Assembly: GCA_021810525.1 (NCBI GenBank)
Contig: JAJZIP010000013.1
Location: 1-33,797, forward strand
Length of the DNA: 33,797 nucleotides
DNA from: Actinomycetes bacterium
Lineage (GTDB): Bacteria > Actinomycetota > Acidimicrobiia > Acidimicrobiales > Acidimicrobiaceae
Direction of reading: 5' to 3'
The notes below the pieces were generated by a model. It worked only from the letters and a program-made list of their open reading frames with translations, had not been told where the DNA came from and made no database searches. The translations under genes were made by a program, and so were the position numbers. Positions 25,375 through 33,117 of this stretch are shown here, in pieces (positions within the stretch are counted from its first letter, which is position 1; each line of letters begins with the position of its first letter).

Positions 25375-25447
25375 GGTCGAGTAGCTCAGTTGGTAGAGCG
25401 CGCGCCTGAAAAGCGTGAGGTCACCGGATCGATGCCGGTCTCGACCA
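25375..25447 (+). tRNA. tRNA-Phe (anticodon GAA) with A at T-loop position 54
   Basis: Acceptor GGTCGAG pairs with CTCGACC, D arm GCTC/GAGC, anticodon stem CGCGC/GCGTG with loop CTGAAAA, T stem ACCGG/CCGGT. All stems pair. The T loop reads ATCGATG where TTCGATG is expected, so the near-invariant T54 is A. CCA is not encoded. Function is likely but the T-loop change is unusual. Confidence 0.88.
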
Positions 25448-25608
25448 CAAGTCAGCCACCGGACCTTTCAGCGGAAAAGAGGTCGGCTATCGGACTTAAG
25501 GTGTACCTGCCCTTTTTCATCTTGGTTGGAAACCCAAGCACAGGAGTTCCACACCTGAACGATACGGGATCATAGGTAACAAGATCGGCCACACCAGACT
25601 CGCTCGCT

Positions 25609-25947
25609 ATGGTTGAAAATCCACGAGGCAACTGGATGGATCGTGCGACTCGAAAAAACCGAGGACGTCTTCTCGGTACGGCTTCCGCAATGCAAGGATT
25701 TGGGTTGCTAGCTGGACCAGCAGTAGCAGCGATCCTTATTAGCGGAGGAGTATCGCATGGTTTGGCATTGAGGCTGATGCTTGCTTTTGGTAATACTTAC
25801 GCTGCATCAGTGGTCTATCTACGTAGAAAGATTCGTGAAACTCCACGTCATACTCTTGCAATTGAGGGAAATTCCGCCAACGGCGGATACGGTCCGCTGG
25901 ACGACTGGGCAGAGGCCGGTCATCTCGGAAAACGAAAAATTGCCTAA
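25609..25947 (+). pseudogene. MFS transporter fragment
   Basis: An open frame of 112 codons contains RKNRGRLLGTASAMQGFG, LLAGPAVAAILISGGVSHG and YLRRKIRETPRH, matching the central part of phosphate or sugar-type major facilitator permeases (cytoplasmic loop, a membrane helix, end of the next helix with RRxxxETPR). A full transporter has 12 helices and over 400 residues; only two or three are left, and the frame then runs into unrelated sequence. No good ribosome site. It is best read as a remnant just downstream of the tRNA cluster. Confidence 0.65.
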
Positions 25948-26434
25948 AGACATGAACATGAACGGAAGCCGGGCGAAGGTTCAGCGGCGTTAGACGATCC
26001 TACCTTGGCCACGGTAATTGTCCAACATAGGGACGGGCGGGGCCGTGAGAACACCGAGATGTCTGAAGCGGCAGCGGCACCCGTCTGCGCACTATCGTGT
26101 TGAATGCGGAGGTACGCCAATGTAACCATTTCGGCATATGCTCTCTCCACTTGGCGGGTCCCCATCAACTGGTTCAAGTGATCAATTTTTTGGGAGCCGG
26201 CCACACTGGCGAGAGCTCAGTGTGAATATCCTTTCATCTCAGGTCCTGCGGCTTGTCATCGACGGGACCGCGCAATCAGCGGACGACGCACAAAACCTAA
26301 ACCGCTTGAATTATCGTAAAGGTTGGGAAAAGATACTCATTGAAGATAGAAATCAGATTCTGCTAGCGTTACGGACGATTGTAGAGTTCAACAATATCGC
26401 TAGGTGATTGAAATAATTACAGGAGGTGGTGGGA
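25948..26434. other. Gene-poor stretch before the formate dehydrogenase operon
   Basis: No gene is supported here. Short open frames at 26138-26407 (plus) and 25944-26204 (minus) match no family I recognise and lack convincing ribosome sites. I found no clear inverted terminal repeats or transposase motifs. The stretch joins the MFS remnant to the operon and must hold the fdh promoter, probably in the AT-rich last 80 bases. Confidence 0.5.
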
Positions 26435-28381
26435 ATGGGCAAAAAGTACAGTCGACTAACTGAGCCCCTGGTGCGTGATGAATCAGGAAATCTACGAGTA
26501 GCCACGTGGGATGAGGCGCTCGATGTAGCTGCCAGAGGCTTCCAAAGGGCCATCGACCAAGGTGCAGCCAGCTCCTTCGGTATGTTCAGCTGCTCCAAAG
26601 CGACCAATGAGCTGAACTTCATCGCACAAAAATTCATTCGCTCGGTGATGCAGAGCAACAATATAGACAGCTGTAACCGTACCTGACACGCTCCAAGTGT
26701 CGCCGGTCTGGCGACAGTATTTGGAGCGGGTGGCGGAACCAGCTCGTACAAAGAGGCGGAAGATGCCGACGTCATCATCCTCTGGGGTTCGAACGCCCGG
26801 GAGGCTCACCCTATCTTCTTTCACCATGTTCTCAAAGGAATCCACAAAGGAGCCAGGCTCTATGTGGTTGACCCCAGGAAGACGACCTCGGCGCAATGGG
26901 CGAACGTCTGGCTAGGCCTGGACGTTGGAACCGATATCGCATTAGCCAACACTATCGCTCGTGAGATAATTCATTCCGGCCTTGCCAATACCGATTTCAT
27001 AACCCGGGCGACCTCCAGCTTCGAAGAGTACGCCAAATCCGTGGAACCGTTCACTCTGGAGGAAGGCGAACGACTGACATCTGTCCCAGCTGGGTTGATA
27101 CGGGAGCTGGCGCACAGCTACGCCAAAGCGGACCGAGCACAGCTATGTTGGACTCTGGGGATAACCGAGCACCACAACGGCACCGACAATGTCTTCGCAC
27201 TTATCAATCTCGCGCTCTTGACAGGCCATGTCGGCAAGTACGGCTCCGGAATCGTGCCTCTAAGAGGTCAGAACAACGTCCAAGGTGGCGGTGACATGGG
27301 AGCTCTCCCGAACAAGCTTCCCGGTTTCCAGGACATAGAGACCGATCAGCGGGCGCGTCTCAGGTTCGAAACCCGATGGGGTGCGAGCATCCCCGCCAAA
27401 CGCGGCTGGCACCTGTCTCAGATGTTCGAGGCCATGGAACGAGGAGAGCTCAGGACACTCTACGTCATCGGTGAAAATCCCGCACAGTCCGAGGCCAACG
27501 TAGGCCATGCTATCAAGCTCCTCGAAGGTCTTGAGCACTTGGTGGTACAAGACATCTTTCTGACAAAGACTGCCGAACTTGCAACGGTCGTCCTTCCCGC
27601 CTCAGCGAACTGGGTCGAGGCCGAGGGCACTGTCACCTCGAGCGAGAGACGAGTGCAAAGGGTAAGAAGAGCGCTGAACCCACCCGGCAATGCGAGAGAC
27701 GACATTGAAATCGTCTGCGAAATAGCCAGAAGGCTCGGACATGACTGGGGAAATCCGACTGCAGAACAAGTCTGGGACGAACTCCGCAGCCTGTCTCCCA
27801 TTCACGCCGGCATGAGTTACAAGCGGCTGGAGGAGTTGGGGGGCATTCAGTGGCCGTGCACGGACGAGAACGATCCAGGTTCACTTTTCCTACATGGACG
27901 TCTTTGGGCGGACCCGGTGGTCGGGCCGCTCGCTCCATTCACTCCCGTTGACTTCCTGCCTGCACTCGATACCTTGAGTGAAGAGTTCCCGATAAGGCTG
28001 ACGACGGGAAGACGGCTCGACTCGTTCAACACTGGGGTGCAGTCCGGGGGTTTTGCCTCCCCGCTGCGTCGTCCTGAGACTCTGAACCTCTCACCACAAG
28101 ATATGGCGAAGTACGGCCTTTCAGACGGCGAGATCATCTCTATCTCATCGAGACGCGGTAGCATAGAGGCCCCTGTTCTAACAGACGTCACCTTACACCC
28201 TGGACTGGCGTTCATGACGTTCCACTTCCCTGACGAGGTGAACACCAACATCCTCACTATCGACGCCTGGGATCCGAAGTCGGGGACTGCCGAGTTCAAA
28301 GCCACTGCCGTGAGGGTCGAAAAGCTTGGCAGCCAAACAGAGTTGGGACGGTCGTCTTCAAAGGTGGAGGCATTGAGTTAG
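26435..28381 (+). CDS. fdhA: Formate dehydrogenase catalytic subunit (Mo/W-bisPGD domains), selenocysteine at residue 84
   Basis: One frame from ATG 26435 (AGGAGG 8 bases upstream) to TAG 28379-28381, 648 residues, interrupted only by TGA at 26684-26686. The TGA sits in NIDSCNRT-[TGA]-HAPSVAGLAT, exactly the selenocysteine site of formate dehydrogenases (E. coli FdhF: CCARV-U-HGPSVAGL); the next His is the conserved catalytic His. Later motifs also match: VVDPRKTTSA, PLRGQNNVQGGGDMGALP, VVQDIFLTKTAELATVVLP, EAEGTVTSSERRVQR, IRLTTGRRLDSFNTG and the C-terminal dinucleotide domain. It oxidises formate to CO2, or the reverse, at a Mo or W centre. The usual N-terminal [4Fe-4S] domain is absent; it is encoded at 30245-31174. 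Production needs SelB, SelC and SelA, none in the window. Confidence 0.92.
26684..26716 (+). promoter_or_regulatory. Selenocysteine codon with bacterial SECIS hairpin
   Basis: TGA 26684-26686 is followed by stem TGTCGCC (26698-26704) / GGCGACA (26710-26716), a perfect 7-base pairing, with loop GGTCT (26705-26709). The loop begins 18 bases after the TGA. From memory, E. coli fdhF has the same GGUCU loop at the same distance, read by SelB. Part of the likeness follows from the shared protein motif SVAGL, but the perfect stem does not. Confidence 0.88.
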
Positions 28382-30235
28382 ATGGATCTTAGAACATCTG
28401 GAAAGCCGGCATCTCCGGAGGAAATAGAGGCTGTCGAAAGCGTGATATCGATTCTTGAGAGGCCCACCGGCACAGAAACCGACGGGAAGGGGTCACTCGA
28501 CGGGCGTGGAATCCCCTTTGACAACAAGGGCGGCCATCGAGACCTGCTCCTGCCGGCACTTCACGCGATTCAAGAGCGCATCGGCTGGATCAGCCACGGA
28601 GCCTTGGATTATCTAAGCTTGCAACTCGGTGTCGCTCCAGCCGAGACATATGGAGTAGCCAGCTTCTACTCGATGTTTTCCCTCGAGGAGACTCCCAAGA
28701 CTGTCATCCACGTCTGTGATGATATTGCGTGTAGAGCAGCTGAAAATGGCGAACCGGCCGCCGCCATGAGCGGAAGATGGGGCGCCGAGGGTGACGGATC
28801 GGGCGAAGTCATGTGGGTGCGAAGCCCATGCCTTGGCAGGTGCGAGGACGGCTCAGCCGCACTGGTACAGCGTGCCGGCATGCCTCATCGGCGTATTCTG
28901 GTAGCTCCTCTAGCCGCAGATGCTCTGGCAGTCGAATTGGAGAAGCCCGTTCACGACTGGGCCAACACTGAATCCTTTCGAGTGCCTCAAAGAGAGTCCG
29001 ATCCCTCTTCGCTGCGGCTCTTGAAAAGGGTCGGCGTAGCCGATCCCACTTCCGTGGACTCATACAGAAGCCACGGAGGATACAGAGCACTAAGGCGAGC
29101 GTTGGAGATCGGGCCGGACAACGTGATCAGGGAGATAAAGGACTCCAAACTGATGGGTCGAGGAGGTGCGGCGTTCCCAACAGCCATCAAATGGGAATCA
29201 GTTGCACGAAATACGGCCAGGCCACACTACTTCGTCTGCAATGCTGACGAGTCCGAGCCCGGCACCTTCAAAGACAGAGTGATAATGGAGCAGGACCCCT
29301 TCGCAATCGTCGAAGGTTTGACCATAGCGGGTTACGCCACCGGTTGTGAAAAGGGCTACATCTACGTTCGTGGAGAATATCCATTGGCAGAGGAGCGGCT
29401 GGACCATGCGATCCATGAGGCCAGGAGCAAGGGCCTTCTCGGGAATCGCATCTTTGATCGAGACTTCGATTTCGACATAGAGCTTCGACGGGGCGCCGGC
29501 GCCTACATTGCGGGAGAAGAGACCGCGCTCTTCAACTCCATCGAGGGCAAGCGTGCCGAACCCCGCAACAAGCCTCCATTCCCGGCACAGGCCGGCCTCT
29601 TTCAGAAACCTACCGGGGTAAACAACGTTGAAACGCTGATCAACGTGCTGGAGATCCTAGAAATTGGGGGCCTCGCTTTTTCAAATATTGGGACACCCGA
29701 TTCAACTGGTACAAGGCTCTTCTGCCTCTCCGGAAGTGTGAGCGAGCCGGGACTTTACGAGGCTCCCTTTGGAATCCGGCTCGGCGAACTCCTTGATATG
29801 GCGGGGGGAGTGAGTTCACCAAAATCGTTGAAGACCGTACTACTTGGTGGTGCGGCCGGATCGTTCGTCGGACCTGATCAGCTTGACATCGCCCTCTCAT
29901 TTGAAGGCGTCCGTACAGCAGGAGCCACACTTGGCTCTGGAGTGGTGATGGTCTTCGACCAAGATGCCGACTTGGACCAGGCCATACTGCGCATTGCCCA
30001 GTTCTTCAGGGAAGAGTCCTGCGGACAGTGCGTTCCGTGCCGAGTGGGGACTGCGCGCCAAGAGGAGCTGGTTTTACGGCTATCTAACAATACCGTCATA
30101 GGCTCGCGCTCTGATGAAATAGCACTCCTTGGAAATCTTGCGACAGTAATGAGGGAGTCGTCGATATGTGGACTTGGCCAGACTGCCGCCAACGCAATTG
30201 AGTCAGCCTTCAAACTTGGGCTCGTTCGGGGATAG
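28382..30235 (+). CDS. Formate dehydrogenase diaphorase subunit (NuoE-NuoF fusion)
   Basis: Product of 617 residues, ATG directly after the fdhA stop. Residues 15-190 are NuoE-like with [2Fe-2S] ligands Cys112, Cys117, Cys150 and Cys154 (HVCDDIAC, SPCLGRC). Residues 210-617 are NuoF-like: NAD/FMN region MGRGGAAFPTAIKW (258-271), CNADESEPGTFKDR, GAGAYIAGEETALFNSIEG, and the [4Fe-4S] motif ESCGQCVPCRVGT (Cys547, 550, 553) with Cys596. It carries electrons between NAD(H) and the formate site, so the complex is a soluble NAD-dependent type like FdsABG or related hydrogenase-linked enzymes. In FdsABG the two parts are separate genes (FdsG, FdsB); here they are fused. Confidence 0.93.
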   Translation: MDLRTSGKPASPEEIEAVESVISILERPTGTETDGKGSLDGRGIPFDNKGGHRDLLLPALHAIQERIGWISHGALDYLSLQLGVAPAETYGVASFYSMFSLEETPKTVIHVCDDIACRAAENGEPAAAMSGRWGAEGDGSGEVMWVRSPCLGRCEDGSAALVQRAGMPHRRILVAPLAADALAVELEKPVHDWANTESFRVPQRESDPSSLRLLKRVGVADPTSVDSYRSHGGYRALRRALEIGPDNVIREIKDSKLMGRGGAAFPTAIKWESVARNTARPHYFVCNADESEPGTFKDRVIMEQDPFAIVEGLTIAGYATGCEKGYIYVRGEYPLAEERLDHAIHEARSKGLLGNRIFDRDFDFDIELRRGAGAYIAGEETALFNSIEGKRAEPRNKPPFPAQAGLFQKPTGVNNVETLINVLEILEIGGLAFSNIGTPDSTGTRLFCLSGSVSEPGLYEAPFGIRLGELLDMAGGVSSPKSLKTVLLGGAAGSFVGPDQLDIALSFEGVRTAGATLGSGVVMVFDQDADLDQAILRIAQFFREESCGQCVPCRVGTARQEELVLRLSNNTVIGSRSDEIALLGNLATVMRESSICGLGQTAANAIESAFKLGLVRG

Positions 30236-30244
30236 GAATGCACT

Positions 30245-31174
30245 ATGAGTGATTCAGTGGCTGTCTCGATACAAAGATCTGTGAGCGTGACAATTGATGG
30301 CATAGAGGTGGCGGCACCTGAAGGCTCCTCGATCCTTCAAACATGCCGAAGCCAGGGGATCGATATCCCGACACTGTGCTATATGGAAACTCTTACTCCG
30401 GTAAACACCTGCCGTCTCTGCATGGTGGAAGTACAGGGGTCTCGGACGCTGGTACCCTCTTGTTCGCGGAAGATCGAACCGGGAATGGTAGTAATCACTA
30501 ACTCGGATCGAGTGAGCGAAAGCCGCAAGATGGTGCTCGAGCTTCTCGCCTCATCCGTCGACATGTCGATAGTTTCCGATGAACTCGCTGGATGGATGGA
30601 GCTATACCAGGTTGACAAAGAGAGATTTGGGCCCATGGCAGCGCCCAGCTCACTTGGTGAACGGGAGACGATGCGAGCCGGCCATCACCACAAAAGCGAC
30701 GGAAGCAAAGCCGCCACGGTGTTCGAACCGGTCAAGATAGACAATGACCAATATGTCAGGGACTACTCGCGCTGCGTACTCTGTTATCGTTGCGTGGAGG
30801 CTTGCGGCACCGATGCACAGAACACCTTTGCAATCGCGCTTGGCGGACGTGGATTCGAGGCGCACATCACCACCGAGTTCGACGTTCCGCTTCCAGAGTC
30901 CGCATGCGTTTACTGCGGCAATTGCGTGGCAGTATGCCCTACGAGCGCGTTGATGTTCAAGATCGAACATGACATGCGCCAGGACCAAAGTTGGGATGAA
31001 TCTCGGCAGACCATCACCCGGACTGTCTGTCCTTACTGCGGCGTCGGATGCAATCTTGAGATTCACACGCAGGACAATAAGATAGTCAAGGTCACCTCGC
31101 CCCTAGACCACGATGTTACTGAAGGGATGCTTTGCGTCAAAGGCCGTTTTGGCTTCGAGTTCATCAATGGTTAG
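30245..31174 (+). CDS. Split N-terminal iron-sulfur part of formate dehydrogenase alpha subunit
   Basis: Product of 309 residues, 9 bases after the diaphorase gene (AGGAATGCACT before ATG). It matches the NuoG-like N-terminus of FdsA-type proteins: [2Fe-2S] ligands Cys45, 56, 59, 73; two ferredoxin motifs Cys177-180-183-187 and Cys221-224-227-231; and at the end the first molybdopterin-oxidoreductase domain with [4Fe-4S] ligands Cys262, 265, 269 and 297 (VCPYCGVGCNLEIH, LCVKGRFGFEFING). Full FdsA continues straight into the segment that starts the 26435 gene. Together 309 + 648 residues equal one normal alpha subunit of about 960. The His-Cys3 [4Fe-4S] motif expected near residues 100-125 is missing (VDMSIVSDELAGWMELYQVD has no Cys). 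Confidence 0.88.
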   Translation: MSDSVAVSIQRSVSVTIDGIEVAAPEGSSILQTCRSQGIDIPTLCYMETLTPVNTCRLCMVEVQGSRTLVPSCSRKIEPGMVVITNSDRVSESRKMVLELLASSVDMSIVSDELAGWMELYQVDKERFGPMAAPSSLGERETMRAGHHHKSDGSKAATVFEPVKIDNDQYVRDYSRCVLCYRCVEACGTDAQNTFAIALGGRGFEAHITTEFDVPLPESACVYCGNCVAVCPTSALMFKIEHDMRQDQSWDESRQTITRTVCPYCGVGCNLEIHTQDNKIVKVTSPLDHDVTEGMLCVKGRFGFEFING

Positions 31175-31404
31175 AGACGAAACAGAGGCTCAAAGCTGAG
31201 AGAAACAGCGCATAGCATCGACGGCGGGAGTGCTGGCAATGATGCCTGAGTTCTGATTTTCAATCATCAACGACCGTCGGCGCAGTTGGCAGTGACATCC
31301 CCAATTCACCCACCGGAGAAATTCCTCGTTGGCAGGATTAAAAAATTCTGCTCAGGAGACGCAATCCTTTAGATAGCCGTCCCATGAGCTGAACCCGAGA
31401 GTTT

Positions 31405-31443
31405 GGAGGCTGAGAAGTCCGATTCGGACACTCCCCAACCTCC
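31405..31443. terminator. Nested hairpin between converging genes
   Basis: GTCCG (31417-31421) and CGGAC (31425-31429) pair around ATT, enclosed by GGAGG (31405-31409) and CCTCC (31439-31443). It lies between the fdh operon end and the converging helicase stop, so it may end transcription from both sides, but no T run follows on either strand. Confidence 0.3.
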
Positions 31444-31457
31444 GATTCATCGCTAGC

Positions 31458-32903
31458 CTATCGGGCATAGCTCCGTCTTCGCGGCTTCGTGTGGGAGACT
31501 CTTGACCTCTGTTCCGATCCGGAATCTCCTACTCTGGCAAGGAGCTCCAGACCTTTGCGACCCTCCGAAGATGCTCTTTCCGGCAACGCTGCATTCCGTC
31601 CCTTCCGGGAGGAAGCTCCGGAAGATGAGTAAGACCTTCCAGAGTTACTTCGGCCAAATCCACGTGTCCCGCGAGAGTATCCGCCTGCGGCCTTGCCACT
31701 GGCGTTCTTCGGCAGGATCTCCAGAACCTCTTCGAACTCAACCGTCTCGCTGACTTGGTTCGACTTGACAAGAAGGCCAAGCCTTGAATCGTTGGGATCG
31801 ACAAGATAGATGGGAAGCTCCGATCCGAGATTCCGCTGAAGCGAGCGGACCTCTCTACCCTGACGGGGAGAGAGAAGGGTCACCACGACTCCCACAGCAC
31901 CTCCCCGGGCAGTTCGCCCAGAGCGGTGGATGTAGCTCTTGTGGTCGTCCGGTAGATCGAAATGGACCACCAGTTCCAACCCTCCGACATCGAGACCGCG
32001 GGCTGCGACGTCGGTCGCCACCACTACGTGGACGGATCCCTTGAGGAACCGCTCGAAGACTCGGTTACGAGCGGCCTGGTGCAGATCACCATGCAGGGCC
32101 GAGGAACGAATTCCGTAATCCATCAAATAGGCGGTCAGATCGTCCGCTCCCCGCTTCGTCTTTGTGAAAACCAGCGCCCTTTCCGTGCCCGAAAGGATGC
32201 TCGCTAGAGCTTCGATCTTTGACCTCTCATCGACGGCAAGAAAGTACTGTGTCAGCTTGGAGTCCTTGTCGATATCCGAAGCAACCTCATGTCTTACGGG
32301 ATTATTCATGTGTCGCTTGATCAGCCGATCCACATCGCCGTCAAGCGTTGCCGAAAAGAGCATGGTCTGACGATCGGGAAATGTCTTTCCCAAGATCTCC
32401 TCCACCTGCGGCATGAAGCCCATGTCCGCCATGCGATCGGCTTCATCGAGCACGACCGAGGTGACTCTTGCGAGGTGCACTGCACGCCTGTTCACAAGGT
32501 CTATCAGCCGGCCAGGCGTGGCAACCAGAATATCTACGCCCTGCCTGAGCGCCCTGATCTGAGCCTCTATGCTCACGCCGCCATATGCTACCGCAACTCG
32601 AACCTGTCGTGGCCCCGCCACCGAAGCAAGAACGTCCTTTACCTGGACCGCCAGCTCCCTTGTTGGGACGATTACCAGAGATCGAGGATTCTTCGGCTGA
32701 CCCTGCTCACCCTGTTGCAGTAGCGCGATTCCAAATGCGAGGGTCTTTCCCGAGCCGGTGTCAGCCTTGCCGCATATATCCCTGCCAGCAAAGGCATCCC
32801 TGAGAGTTGCCGCCTGGATGGGTAGCGGCTGTGTTATTCCCTGGCTGTTCAGACCCGCGATTATACGTTGGTCCACGCCAAGAGACGTGAAAGTATCTGT
32901 CAT
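31458..32903 (-). CDS. DEAD-box RNA helicase
   Basis: Product of 481 residues. Q motif (GITQPLPIQ), motif I ADTGSGKT, Ia PTRELAVQ, GG and TPGRLIDL, motif II VLDEADRM, motif III FSATL, and in domain 2 ARGLDVGG and HRSGRTARGG. Core about 1-385, then a basic Arg/Gly/Ser-rich tail (GYSRGTRGFGRSNSGRSYSS and on) that binds RNA, as in RhlE/DeaD/CsdA proteins. It unwinds RNA in ribosome assembly or decay, often at low temperature. AAGGAAAT precedes the ATG. Monocistronic by appearance, converging on the fdh operon. Confidence 0.95.
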   Translation of the reverse strand: MTDTFTSLGVDQRIIAGLNSQGITQPLPIQAATLRDAFAGRDICGKADTGSGKTLAFGIALLQQGEQGQPKNPRSLVIVPTRELAVQVKDVLASVAGPRQVRVAVAYGGVSIEAQIRALRQGVDILVATPGRLIDLVNRRAVHLARVTSVVLDEADRMADMGFMPQVEEILGKTFPDRQTMLFSATLDGDVDRLIKRHMNNPVRHEVASDIDKDSKLTQYFLAVDERSKIEALASILSGTERALVFTKTKRGADDLTAYLMDYGIRSSALHGDLHQAARNRVFERFLKGSVHVVVATDVAARGLDVGGLELVVHFDLPDDHKSYIHRSGRTARGGAVGVVVTLLSPRQGREVRSLQRNLGSELPIYLVDPNDSRLGLLVKSNQVSETVEFEEVLEILPKNASGKAAGGYSRGTRGFGRSNSGRSYSSSGASSRKGRNAALPERASSEGRKGLELLARVGDSGSEQRSRVSHTKPRRRSYAR

Positions 32904-33014
32904 TATTTCCTTATTCCATTTGCGCTATCTAAAGCGACTTCTGCGATCTGAGTTCGTCTCGAAAATGACTCTTACACCGCAAAAAACAAACGGAACAAAA
33001 GACGATCACAGATG

Positions 33015-33029
33015 GCTGCACTGTGCAGC
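33015..33029. promoter_or_regulatory. Perfect 15-base palindrome upstream of the helicase
   Basis: GCTGCAC and GTGCAGC flank a central T, a perfect 7-1-7 inverted repeat 111 bases before the helicase ATG in a 212-base gap. TACAAT and TATACAAT follow on the plus strand. It may be an operator; no regulator gene is beside it. Confidence 0.35.
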
Positions 33030-33096
33030 TATACAATGGCTACAATCTACCTGCCCGAGAGGTATTCTCCGGCATGCTGTCTCCTACACCCAGCTC

Positions 33097-33117
33097 AGAG
33101 AGGTAGCTAGCCTCTCT
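33097..33117 (-). terminator. Hairpin overlapping the malic enzyme stop
   Basis: AGAGAGG (33097-33103) and CCTCTCT (33111-33117) form a perfect 7-base stem with a 7-base loop that overlaps the stop codon of the malic enzyme gene. No T run follows on the minus strand, so terminator function is uncertain. Confidence 0.35.

Noticed and set aside
25243-25575. 110-codon plus-strand frame across the tRNA genes
   Set aside because: It runs through tRNA-Asp and tRNA-Phe; structural RNA explains the sequence.
26138-26407. 89-codon frame before the fdh operon
   Set aside because: No recognised domain and no convincing ribosome site; kept only as part of the gene-poor stretch.
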